From JAJDXW01 sp965202895 (GTDB lineage Bacteria > Pseudomonadota > Gammaproteobacteria > HK1): a stretch of DNA of 64,000 nt. Position 1 is the first letter of the stretch. Every line of letters begins with the position of its first letter. The position numbers and the translations under genes are program-made. Below the pieces are notes generated by a model. The model did no database searches. It saw only the letters and a list, made by a program, of their open reading frames with translations, and was not told the origin of the DNA. Where the stretch lies: the NCBI GenBank assembly GCA_965202895.1, contig OZ241901.1, forward strand, positions 186,001-250,000. The letters are read 5' to 3'. This document shows, one piece after another, positions 8,901-16,433 of this stretch.

Positions 8901-9490
8901 ATGATGACGATATTCTCTACCCATGCTTTTCCTCGATAATCGATGAAGCCTTGAGGTGGAGCGGTGCGGATTGCATCTATGCCATGTCGAACAAGCGCAG
9001 GCTGTGGCAGCCTGCCGAGCCGGGTCCTGTGCCGCATCCCGCTAGCTGCCTTATTGCGGAGAATTTCGTTACGTGTAACAGCTACGGCTTGACTACGGCG
9101 TTTTTGCGCCAATCCGGTATTCGATTCGACGAAGGCAAACGCTATCTGGATGATTGGGATTTTCTCCTTTCCTTATGGGATGCGGGGGCGTGTTTCCGTT
9201 TCCTGCCGGAGACAGTCTCCGAATTTCGCATCACCAACGATGGCAATATCGCGAGGAAGAAATATCCGGACGAATACATCTCCGCCGTCACTCATGTGAA
9301 GAAGAAGGCATGGAACATCGCGATCGCCCAGCAAGCGGGCTTGATGCGCTTGTGGCAGGACGTGCTTGATTTCGAGTGGCCTGGGACACGGCCATCCAAC
9401 GGAAGGATGATCGATTTGACATACGGTACCTTCATGAATGCCGAGCAACGCCGGAATATCCAGGGCAGAAAGGGCAGATCACCTGAATGA
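5957..9490 (+). CDS. Sulfotransferase / coiled-coil / tandem GT2 fusion protein
   Basis: This is a very large multidomain protein of 1177 residues from TTG 5957 (GGGAA about 10 bases upstream; the same frame is open earlier, but there it overlaps the preceding gene). Residues about 12-275 are a PAPS-type sulfotransferase: the 5' phosphosulfate loop is IAGMHRSGTSSLARVL at 17-32, with SIIRNPLDVAASLERR near 140. Residues about 297-405 are a coiled coil made of four 28-residue (four-heptad) repeats. Two GT2 domains follow, at about 625-870 (LFLDCDDELEPN near 714) and 885-1150 (ISFLDDDDILYP near 980). Such fusions can make and sulfate repeating units. An 11-C run at 7622-7632 lies between the coiled coil and the first GT domain. 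The stop overlaps the next start (ATGA). GC content falls compared with the genes upstream. Confidence 0.85.
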   Translation: MESEVSDRKQEKIAILIAGMHRSGTSSLARVLNISGGDLPATLMEANLTNESGHWEPRKIVSLNDEILASAGSSWRDWNPFNPQWYASPVAGRFHRRAREALEGEYGDSPFFVLKDPRICRLLPFWIEAVRAYGAEPMIVSIIRNPLDVAASLERRDGIAPSIGHLLWLRNVLDAEKETRGMKRAWLLYNAFLSEPYAIVDAIGEALGVSWPRNNSVDARIEIGEFVSPSMRHHWSSDAQLLEDPRLSRWIKSTFDILNRWSCGKAYGKDVEELDRVRSAFDAALPAFSSALALSSRALAERDGQIGELRQALVARDARAEELDRAAVERDRQIGELRQALAERDERVEELDRAAVERDRQIGELRQALAERDERVEELDRAAVERDRQIGELRQALAERDERIENLYNSRSWRATAILRLPRRLWQIYRSSPQADGFSHIHRLMRIVGRSRLPRRMIDLSFSILRRHPVLIPIARRMSRLLPFWMDAELRSYHYRWKMTSALSLDLPRKKTEVENSRENQEIQKILEPYAKKGQLTKGWYGGRALRPEETCLAKPPPPQPIVELGEEGYRNGSHRIDTGYLTEQEPDEGIPPYMRHAPLDEYRDFLAERHPPDSVVEMSDCGGFTVVTPFHRHLDFFAHTAASVDRLVFGEEAIEADLEWVVVNDDPAISDDELSERIPKRLLPAVRQIRPDGEGGIVEALNSGIRHGRYRWFLFLDCDDELEPNTLAVLDHYRRQFPRCRYMSSSMIDIDEQGSVLRFRGNEHPVDRLLDIGMLAGHLKAIRRDLFDDIGLFDQRFDFCQDYEFALRTSVHEPILKIPEPLYRYRWHERTQSVSRADRQKVVHQRIQREYLKRFLSIRERVRLDSGIAEQKTLIHSVSPSRTPLRGAVIIRTRNERQEMLLEAVESVSAQTPALTPVVVVHGSDDDLRSVKIQLSTGDDVVFLHADEYVKPNRRLGYPANVALDYIEDQAERFDFISFLDDDDILYPCFSSIIDEALRWSGADCIYAMSNKRRLWQPAEPGPVPHPASCLIAENFVTCNSYGLTTAFLRQSGIRFDEGKRYLDDWDFLLSLWDAGACFRFLPETVSEFRITNDGNIARKKYPDEYISAVTHVKKKAWNIAIAQQAGLMRLWQDVLDFEWPGTRPSNGRMIDLTYGTFMNAEQRRNIQGRKGRSPE
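6848..7170 (+). repeat. Four 84-bp tandem repeats encoding a coiled coil
   Basis: The sequence CAGATTGGAGAGCTGCGTCA recurs at 6869, 6953, 7037 and 7121, an exact 84-bp period. Each unit encodes 28 residues, i.e. four heptads rich in Glu, Arg and Leu (RQIGELRQALAERDERVEEL). The last three units are nearly identical, so recent expansion or contraction is likely; whole-unit changes keep frame and heptad register. Confidence 0.9.
7622..7632 (+). repeat. Homopolymeric C(11) tract inside the fusion gene
   Basis: Eleven consecutive C lie in frame, encoding Pro-Pro-Pro-Pro. A gain or loss of one or two bases would cut the two GT2 domains off the sulfotransferase part. Tracts of this kind in surface-glycan genes are classical slipped-strand phase-variation sites; here this is inference from length and location. 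Confidence 0.7.
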
Positions 9491-10521
9491 GTCTCGCATC
9501 TCCCTATTCCGTCTCCGTTATCCTGCCGGCCTTCATACGGCACGACGACGATTCCTCGATCCGCTTGATGCGCCGAGCCCTGGAATCGGTGCTTGATCAA
9601 GCCTATCCCGACGCCTTCGAGATCCTGGTCATCGACGACGGCAGCCCGGTGCCGGTGCGGAACACAATGCACGCAGCCGGATTTTCGGAGCTGCCTGGTA
9701 TTCGCTGGATTCGGAGTGAACGCAACGAAGGTCTGGTTCATGCTCTGAACACCGGACTATGGAAGGCGCGGTACAGCCTGATCGCGCGGCAGGATGCCGA
9801 CGATCGCAGTATGCCCGGCAGGATTGCCGCGCAAATGGATCGCTTCAGAGCCGACCCGGACTTGACGCTGACCTCCGTCGGGATGACGATCGTTGATGCG
9901 GATGGGAAGGAATTGGAGCAGCATTTGCGTCGCGACGGCTGGGAGAACATTCTCCATCTTGCCGCCGAGGTCGGCTGGTCCCCTTTCTGCGGCCCCGGTG
10001 TGTTGGCATTATCTTCCATCTTCCGCCTGCTCGGCGGTTTCAGTCATGATCCGACTTGGCGTCATGCCGAAGATTGGCATCTGTGGTCGATCTGGATCCG
10101 TTTTTTCAAGCCAGCTCAGGTGGAAGAGCTGCTTTACGAATACAACCAGATTCCAAGCTCCGTTTCACACCGGTACCGAGAACAGCAGCGCGCCGCTTCG
10201 CGTCAAATCCACCGGCAGCTAAAGGCCGTCGTCGATTGGAAAACGCACCCCGGCAACGTTCGCAGGCTCGCCGACATTCTCGGTGTGAGCCTCATGCAGT
10301 GCGGTGCGATCTGCTACCGAATCTGGCGATACAGGCCGACGGTGAGAATTCCGCGTATTGCCGTGGATGCAATACGACGTGTTCTTCCGGATCGGGATAT
10401 CGACATCGGCCACGACGGACAATCTCCGATCTGGCAAATCGAGGATCTGGCCGATGGCTTTCCCGGCGTCAGAGCGAATCACATTCCGGCGGATGATACC
10501 GTCGTATGTTGTCGTATCTGA
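9487..10521 (+). CDS. Glycosyltransferase family 2
   Basis: This is a 344-residue GT-A fold enzyme that begins with YSVSVILPAFIRHDD, followed by FEILVIDDGSP and the acceptor/metal region LIARQDADDRSMPGRI. The ATG overlaps the stop of the large fusion gene (ATGA), so it belongs to the same operon. The C-terminal third (IHRQLKAVVDWKTHPG onward) is not conserved in an obvious way. It probably contributes one glycosidic bond to the surface polysaccharide. Confidence 0.87.
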   Translation: MSLASPYSVSVILPAFIRHDDDSSIRLMRRALESVLDQAYPDAFEILVIDDGSPVPVRNTMHAAGFSELPGIRWIRSERNEGLVHALNTGLWKARYSLIARQDADDRSMPGRIAAQMDRFRADPDLTLTSVGMTIVDADGKELEQHLRRDGWENILHLAAEVGWSPFCGPGVLALSSIFRLLGGFSHDPTWRHAEDWHLWSIWIRFFKPAQVEELLYEYNQIPSSVSHRYREQQRAASRQIHRQLKAVVDWKTHPGNVRRLADILGVSLMQCGAICYRIWRYRPTVRIPRIAVDAIRRVLPDRDIDIGHDGQSPIWQIEDLADGFPGVRANHIPADDTVVCCRI

Positions 10522-10534
10522 CCGGCGGCCGACC

Positions 10535-12478
10535 ATGAGCTATTCACTCCGTTCGACAATGAAGGAAGGGAGAACGGCGTTTCTCGCAAAAAAGTCGTTT
10601 TCGACTTGGTTCATGATTGGTATGTTTATAACTTGTTTTTCGGTCGGCTATTCTTCCGTGGTGAGCAATGACTATGGCTTTCTCGATGATTATAACGATA
10701 TTATCGATGAGAACCAGGGGCCTACATACCGAAAGAAGTATCTGGAGGGGAGGCCACTGTATTCGATATTGACGGAATTCGCATTTTCGATGGTGACGGA
10801 TTTCACGGATCTGCGCTATGTTCGCCTCGGGGGGGTCATAAGTATTTTCCTGCTGGCCTTCACCTTGTTTCAGGTACTTGTCCGTACTGGATGGAAGCCG
10901 TTCCAATCCTGTTGCGTGAGCATTATCATGTGCACCTCGCTTCCATTCCAAATCTATGCGGGTTGGGCAACAACATCATTTTTTCCGCTCGCGGGGCTCA
11001 TGTCTGGCTGCGCATGTATTCTGGCAGAGTCCGCTTTCCGCAAGTCTTCTCGATCGAGGTGGGCGCTTGGGTGTATGTCGATCCTGACTCTTCTGGCAGC
11101 GTTTACCATTTATCAGGCGGCGGCCATGCTTTTTCTTGTTTTTGCTGCTGTGTTCATGTTCAAACCAAACAGATCTCTCAAAGACACGTCCACCCGTTTC
11201 CTGTGGTTCGGTCTGATCATTTCTGCAGGAATGCTGTTGGCTTTCGTTGTCTACAAGTCTGCATTGATCTTTTATCCGAATGCCTCCCTGCGTACCGGCA
11301 TAGCCCAGAATATTTCGGAAAAAATTTTATTTTTGTATGAATCCCTGCCTAAGGTATTGAGTTTTTGTATCCTCTCGCCACGTCGTCTGTTTTATTCATG
11401 GCAATGGCAGGATGAGTCTATCCTGTACAATCGTGCGGTCGATGATGGTGTTGTCGTATGGTTCTCCCTTCCAATTATCATAACGGGACTCATGTTGTAT
11501 TTTTCGGGAACACGAGTTGAAAGGCTGTCGAAATGTGTCATGGCTCTGTCCATCTTCGTCTTGTCCTTTACGCCGTTATTGGTTATGGAAAAAGCCCCTG
11601 GAGGTTATCGAGTATTGGTAGCTCCCGTATCTCTTATCGTTCTCTATCTGTACTTTGCCTTTCGAGGATGGCTTCATCTTTGCTGTTCTTCGAAAAACAT
11701 CCGGATCATTCTCGCGAACACGACTCTGGCGATTACCACAGGTGTCATTATCCTTTTGTGTGCATATCATGTCCGTAATTGGTTGGTGGAGCCGCAAGTT
11801 AAAGAACTGGAGATCATGAGCCATCCGTTGACGCCGGAGAATCTTTCTAATGCAGAACGCATATACCTGATTGTTCCCGCACATTTCTGGTCCGAAACTT
11901 TCGCGCCGTTCGTGCATTGGGAGTTCGGGCAAGCATCTTCGTCTCCCGAGGTCAACGTCAACAGCCCTGCGATGATTTTCGGCCTTCTGCGTCGAATGGC
12001 CCCGGATTACGCGCAGTTGCCGGTGATTACTCTCCCCTCGAACGGGTTCATTGATCCATTGCCTGGTGACCTTGTCGTAGATATGAGAAATTTCAGAACC
12101 CGATGGGTTCTGTATCGATGGATTCGCGAAAATCTTTCACTCGGAACACATATCATCAAAGGCACTTTCGACGTGTATCTGGATGAGGATTCGTTGTATT
12201 ACGTCAAATCTTCATGCCTGCCGGAGGACGTAGAAGAACGTTTTTTCTTGCATGTTGTGCCGGTCGATCCGAATGATTTATCTGTTGTTGGGCAGAAACA
12301 TGGATTCGACAACCTTGATTTCGATTGGCATGGAGTGATCTACCAAGGGAAATGCATGGCGGTGGTTCGACGTCCCGATTATTCAATTCGTTCTGTCAAG
12401 ACCGGCCAGTTCACCATCCCCGGAATGGAAATCCTCTGGGAAGGAGTCAAGACCATTTCACCGGATAATTCCAAGTGA
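10535..12478 (+). CDS. Polytopic membrane protein, GtrII-like glucosyltransferase candidate
   Basis: The product has 647 residues from ATG 10535 (MSYSLRST), which is 14 bases after the previous stop; the frame is open further upstream but that stretch overlaps the GT2 gene. About ten hydrophobic spans are visible, beginning with STWFMIGMFITCFSVGY. The first periplasmic loop has the acidic sequence NDYGFLDDYNDI, which is reminiscent of GtrII-type (GT-C) O-antigen glucosyltransferases; the C-terminal 200 residues are soluble. The gene is markedly less GC-rich than the chromosome around it, a sign of transfer. Attachment of a side-branch sugar outside the membrane is inferred, not shown. Confidence 0.65.
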   Translation: MSYSLRSTMKEGRTAFLAKKSFSTWFMIGMFITCFSVGYSSVVSNDYGFLDDYNDIIDENQGPTYRKKYLEGRPLYSILTEFAFSMVTDFTDLRYVRLGGVISIFLLAFTLFQVLVRTGWKPFQSCCVSIIMCTSLPFQIYAGWATTSFFPLAGLMSGCACILAESAFRKSSRSRWALGCMSILTLLAAFTIYQAAAMLFLVFAAVFMFKPNRSLKDTSTRFLWFGLIISAGMLLAFVVYKSALIFYPNASLRTGIAQNISEKILFLYESLPKVLSFCILSPRRLFYSWQWQDESILYNRAVDDGVVVWFSLPIIITGLMLYFSGTRVERLSKCVMALSIFVLSFTPLLVMEKAPGGYRVLVAPVSLIVLYLYFAFRGWLHLCCSSKNIRIILANTTLAITTGVIILLCAYHVRNWLVEPQVKELEIMSHPLTPENLSNAERIYLIVPAHFWSETFAPFVHWEFGQASSSPEVNVNSPAMIFGLLRRMAPDYAQLPVITLPSNGFIDPLPGDLVVDMRNFRTRWVLYRWIRENLSLGTHIIKGTFDVYLDEDSLYYVKSSCLPEDVEERFFLHVVPVDPNDLSVVGQKHGFDNLDFDWHGVIYQGKCMAVVRRPDYSIRSVKTGQFTIPGMEILWEGVKTISPDNSK

Positions 12479-12560
12479 CGAGATCGGGAAAATGAAGTCA
12501 CGATTGAACTACTCCGGACTAGCCGCTTCAGGCTGCTTCCGGCTCTCATGGGCGTAGCAT

Positions 12561-12836
12561 GTGATTAGCAATGAACCACTGACTGTGTATCTCTACAACC
12601 ATGCAGATGCGACTTACAGATACTTGCGCCCTGGAAAATTAAATGACCTGATCGAAAATTCCGAAGATGATTCTTATTTTATTTGGTTTTATCCCGGACC
12701 ATACTGGAGTTTTCGGCATGTGGATGGTTACGGATATGTCACAGAAGATTTCTTGGAGTTTCCTGAACTCAATCCAGTCGCTATCGTTAGCGACGGTATC
12801 ATATTCACTATTGGCAAGAGAGAATACGACAAATAA
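12561..12836 (+). CDS. Small hypothetical protein
   Basis: The product has 91 residues if GTG 12561 is the start. It is rich in aromatic residues (YFIWFYPGPYW, FRHVDGYGYV) with no membrane span and no recognised domain. Base composition matches the low-GC genes of the glycan cluster, so it probably arrived with them. No strong ribosome binding site is visible and it could be a fragment. Confidence 0.4.
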   Translation: MISNEPLTVYLYNHADATYRYLRPGKLNDLIENSEDDSYFIWFYPGPYWSFRHVDGYGYVTEDFLEFPELNPVAIVSDGIIFTIGKREYDK

Positions 12837-13952
12837 CACAGGCGAATAACTTGACGTAGCGATTGCCTTGATATCGGTGAACACAGCGGCGGAAAACCAT
12901 CTGGTCACCGCACCCCTTGGACCATTGTTATTTCCTCCTGCTGCCGCATCATTTTCTACGGCGCGGGTTGGTTGTCAGCCGCAGACGGCAACCGGCAACA
13001 GGCCGGACCCACGGCGGCCAACAGCAGCGCGGCGGCGATTTCGGGAGTGGCGTCGCAGGCCGCAAGTCCCCTCGTAGTGAGCGCGGCGAAGTGCTTCATC
13101 GATGTACTCGGTCAGCATGGCGCCGTGGTATCCAATGCCCCCGAACGCGGCGTTCCATTCGGGTCTCGCGGCCCTCCCCGATCCCACGGGTCCGCTACGA
13201 CCGCAGCTCGAAGTGACTCCATAGCCATTGCCTCCCTCCCCGGCCACCGCCGACGGTCCGCGCCATGACGTGCGCCCCTCGTGCCCGCGGAGTCTGACCC
13301 GACCCCAAGCCGGCAATCAAGCCACCGAGGCGCGCAAGGGTGCACTCCGCTTGCCGAAGGCGCGGCCTCTCCGCGCCGCAGACGGTCCGCCGTCCCGTCC
13401 GCGGCCTCGCTTGCGACCTCACCAGCGGGAACGCCCGTCGCACGCGATGCAGCCATCGCTCCGTCCGGCTGCGCCCCTCCCGTGCTCGGTCGCCACGACA
13501 CCTTGCTACCGCCGCACTCACCGCCCCGAGGCCCACCCCTTCTCCTTCGTATCCGGGTAACGATCACCGCCGAGCGGTCCCCGGCTCTCACACCCGACGC
13601 ACCTGTGGCGCCCCCATCGGCCGGCGCGCGCTCGGCTGCGCTCCGAAGCTGCCTCCTTCCCTCGATTGCGTATCCCCATGAGGGAAGTCCGTGGACCCCG
13701 AACCGTGGCTGGGCGCACGGCCCGGCACCCCGGATTCGCGCTCGGGCCGGTCACCAGCCGGCTGATCGCGGGGATGATGGACGGCGAGACGCCCCTCGCG
13801 GACCCCATGCGCGGATCGTTGCCCTGGATTTCGCGCAAGGATGCCAGGGTGGCGTCACTGCTTCCGTAACCTCCCCGAGAACGGCGGTCACGATGGTTCG
13901 CTGGGGGGTCTGGTACTGCGCCAACCGTGCTTTCGGGTTACCATGCAGCGCC
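12837..13952. other. About 1.1 kb without a confident gene
   Basis: Long open frames exist on both strands, but their amino-acid content is that of GC-rich noncoding DNA. Apart from a short HicB-like remnant on the minus strand (13066-13116), nothing is recognisable. Homology to the downstream array starts abruptly at about 13953. Confidence 0.5.
13066..13116 (-). pseudogene. HicB-type antitoxin N-terminal remnant
   Basis: The minus-strand start MLTEYIDEALRRAHYE matches the N-terminus of short HicB-family antitoxins. After YEG the frame departs into arginine-rich nonsense, so only a stub of about 17 codons survives. Confidence 0.4.
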
Positions 13953-13980
13953 TCATGGTTCGCAGGGCGGGTCAAGGTCG

Positions 13981-14031
13981 ATGCAGTCTCTCGAAGCCGT
14001 CGATTTCACGGAAGCGGGGTTCCCGAAGTGA
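13981..14031 (+). CDS. Possible 16-residue leader peptide, ATPase copy 1
   Basis: The ORF MQSLEAVDFTEAGFPK ends in TGA overlapping the ATPase GTG (GTGA). The same ORF, MQPLEAVGFTEAGFPK, precedes the other two copies. An AAGG lies just upstream of the ATG. It may couple translation; it may also be chance carried along by duplication. Confidence 0.35.
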   Translation: MQSLEAVDFTEAGFPK

Positions 14032-15800
14032 CCGCTGCCTGGCCGCGCATCCCCTACGGCGAGGCGTCGTTCCGGCGCATCCGGGTGAACGGCTGGCTGT
14101 ACGTGGACAAGACCCGCTACCTGCGTCCACTGGAAGACGAGCGCTACGTCTTCTTCATCCGCCCCCGGCGCTTCGGCAAGTCGTGCTGGCTGTCGCTGCT
14201 GGAGTGCTACTACGGGCGGCACTGGGCGCACGAGTTCGAGGCCCTGTTCGGGGGGACGGACATCGGGAACGCGCCCACCGCCGAGCGCGGACGCTACGTC
14301 GTGGTGCGCTTCGACTTCTCCGCCTTCGACGACACCTTGGAGACCTTGCGCGAGCGCTTCGAGGGCTACTGCCATACCAAGCTCCGCTACGCGCTGGAGC
14401 GGCATCCGGACCTGTTTCCCGAGGCGGCGCTCCGGCGCATCCTGGCGCCCCCCGCCATCGACGGCAGACTCACTGAATTGTTCGCATACGCCGGAGAGCA
14501 CGGCATCCCGCTCTACCTGCTCATCGACGAGTACGACAACTTCGCCAACACGGTGCTCGTCCACCGGGGGCGGGAGGCCTACGAGTCCTTCACCCACGGC
14601 GGCGGCTTCTACCGCAACTTCTTCGCCGCCCTGAAGGCCGGGACCGGCGGAGAGGGCGGCGGCCTCGAACGGCTGTTCATCACCGGGGTCTCGCCCATCA
14701 CGATGGACGACGTGACCAGCGGCTTCAACATCGGCGCCAACGTCACCCTCGGCCCGAAGTTCAACGGGATGCTCGGCTTCACCGAGCCGGAGGTGCGCGG
14801 CCTGCTGGAGCTCTACCGGGACCGGGGCGCGTTCAACCAGGACGTGGACGCGGCCCTCGACGTAATGCGCGAGTGGTACAACGGCTACCGCTTTGCCAAG
14901 ACCGCCACCGGCGACCTCTACAACACCGACATGGTGCTCTACTACATCAAGCACTCCATCCCGAACGAGCCGATGCCGGACGATCTCATCGACACCAACA
15001 TTCGCATCGACTACACGAAGCTGCGCCACCTGCTGCTGGTGAACCAACGGGTGAGCGCGGGCGCGAGGCGGCTCAACGGCAACTTCGACCTGCTGCGCCA
15101 CGTCATCGGCGAGGGGGAGGCGGAGGCCGACATCAGCTTGAGCTTCCCGCTGGATGAGCTCGACGAGCCGGAGAACTTCCTCTCGCTGCTGTACTACTTC
15201 GGCCTGCTGAGCATCCGCGGGGTGTCGGGGGGGACGACCCGGCTGGGGATCCCGAACCAGACGGTGCGCCGGCTGATGTACGGGTACCTGCGCAGGGCGT
15301 ACCGGGACGTGGGGGTGTTCTCGGTGAGCCACCACCACTTCTCGGGGCTGGTCAGGAGAATGGCCTACAAGGGCGAATGGCGTCCGGCGTTGGAGCACAT
15401 CGCCGAGGCCCTGGCCGAGCAGACGGGGATCCGGGACTACCTCGACGGGGAGAAGGTGGTGCAGGCGTTCCTGGCCGCGCACTTCAGCATGGTGGGGCAG
15501 TTCGTCATCCACACCGAACGGGAGTTGAACAAGGGCTACGCGGACCTGTACCTGGAGCCGTTCGTGGCGCAGTACCCGGACATCGGGTACGGGTACGTCG
15601 TCGAGGTGAAGTACCTGAAGCGGGGCGAGCGGGTGGATGCCTCGGTGGTGGGGGAAAGGCTGAGCGAGGCGCGGGCGCAGGTTGTGGGCTATCTGGCGGA
15701 CGAGGGGCTGCGGCGTCTCGCGCCCTCGGTGCGGCACGTCGGGTTGGCGGTGGTGTTCCACGGGTGGGAGCTGGCCGCCTGCGAGGCGGTGGAGGCGTAG
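14028..15800 (+). CDS. AAA-ATPase_like / PDDEXK_9 (DUF1703-type) protein, copy 1
   Basis: The product has 590 residues. The N-terminus has the family hallmark IPYGEASFRRIR...YVDKTRYLRPLE, then a P-loop-like RPRRFGKS at 45-52 and LLIDEYDNFAN at about 163-173 (Walker B). The C-terminal nuclease-like core has D506 (GYADLYLEP), E526 and K528 (VVEVKYLK), i.e. PD-(D/E)XK_9. GTG 14028 is preferred because family proteins start about ten residues before IPYG, and because it overlaps the small upstream ORF. Proteins of this family are abundant in symbionts and Bacteroidetes, with unproven function; DNA processing is inferred from the nuclease core. It is followed 633 bp later by an Rpn gene, and the pair is duplicated. 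Confidence 0.85.
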   Translation: MTAAWPRIPYGEASFRRIRVNGWLYVDKTRYLRPLEDERYVFFIRPRRFGKSCWLSLLECYYGRHWAHEFEALFGGTDIGNAPTAERGRYVVVRFDFSAFDDTLETLRERFEGYCHTKLRYALERHPDLFPEAALRRILAPPAIDGRLTELFAYAGEHGIPLYLLIDEYDNFANTVLVHRGREAYESFTHGGGFYRNFFAALKAGTGGEGGGLERLFITGVSPITMDDVTSGFNIGANVTLGPKFNGMLGFTEPEVRGLLELYRDRGAFNQDVDAALDVMREWYNGYRFAKTATGDLYNTDMVLYYIKHSIPNEPMPDDLIDTNIRIDYTKLRHLLLVNQRVSAGARRLNGNFDLLRHVIGEGEAEADISLSFPLDELDEPENFLSLLYYFGLLSIRGVSGGTTRLGIPNQTVRRLMYGYLRRAYRDVGVFSVSHHHFSGLVRRMAYKGEWRPALEHIAEALAEQTGIRDYLDGEKVVQAFLAAHFSMVGQFVIHTERELNKGYADLYLEPFVAQYPDIGYGYVVEVKYLKRGERVDASVVGERLSEARAQVVGYLADEGLRRLAPSVRHVGLAVVFHGWELAACEAVEA

Positions 15801-16433
15801 GCGGCAAATCCCGGGCGGCGAAGCAATCGAAAGTCCCGACGTACCCCGGCGCGGCCGGGAGGTCCGGCTCCAGCGTAGCGGCGGCGAGCGACGGCCATGG
15901 CCCCCGCGGCGCGGTGGCGGGCATGAGCGCCTCGGCCAGGACCACGAAGGCCCCGCCCTCGCAAACCCGGACGACGGCCGACGGGGCGATGTGCAGCTCG
16001 AACTTCAGCACGCGATGGACTTGGCTTCAGCCTCTTTGCAAGGAGCCAATCATGACGCCATCGCCAACTCACAGGCAGGATCATGAACCTCCGGCTTCGT
16101 GCGATATCCGGGTGGGGCTTCCGCCTTCGCGCGGGCGTCGTCGCGTCGAGCACGGACCTCGCGAAGGATTCGGGGCCGGCTCCGGGCGGGGGGATGGCGC
16201 GGCAGGTGCGAAACCGGCGCGATGCCGAAGATGCCGAGCCGGTTGCCTCGGAGGAAGGGGAGCCGACGTCGAATCGTTCGGTGGGCGCACGGCGGACGGC
16301 GCCGGGGGGACGTGCGGTGGGAGAACGGAGCGGTCCGCGCGGGGTCCCGCCGCACGAAACGCGCTCCGATCCCCTACGTCTTTCGAGCCCGGCGCCGGCA
16401 TCGCCGCGCCCCGAGCGGCGCTATGGTGTCCCC
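15801..16433. other. Spacer between ATPase copy 1 and Rpn copy 1
   Basis: The 633-bp spacer has exactly the same length in the second unit (19432-20064). It holds an IS1380-end-like motif (16079-16112) and an ATG at 16052 with AAGGAG upstream whose frame looks noncoding. No other gene is supported. Confidence 0.5.
16079..16112 (-). repeat. IS1380-type terminal-repeat-like sequence, copy 1
   Basis: The reverse complement, starting CCCGGATATCGCACGAAGCC, matches the left end of the IS1380-like element at 42576 over about 32 bases with three or four differences. An equivalent sits in the second array unit. It suggests an IS or MITE end lies inside the duplicated unit. Confidence 0.6.

Noticed and set aside
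10358..10534. Upstream extension of the GtrII-like membrane protein gene
   Set aside because: It lies wholly or mostly inside the preceding GT2 gene; ATG 10535 after that stop is the natural start.
12975..13591. Several 100-160 codon ORFs between the glycan cluster and the array
   Set aside because: Overlapping frames on both strands with no domain; composition typical of noncoding high-GC DNA.
13953..15761. 602-codon open frame on the minus strand opposite ATPase copy 1 (and counterparts of 647 and 725 codons opposite copies 2 and 3)
   Set aside because: His/Val/Gln/Pro-rich antisense shadow of a GC-rich gene. The plus strand carries recognisable motifs.
16052..16430. Small ORF with AAGGAG before ATG 16052 in the ATPase-Rpn spacer
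   Set aside because: The translation is low-complexity and the start lies in the IS-end-like repeat; kept only as a note.
16083..16433. 117-codon upstream extension of the Rpn frame
   Set aside because: Arg/Gly-rich, not similar to Rpn N-termini; the conserved protein starts MHDAAYKGLF at 16434.
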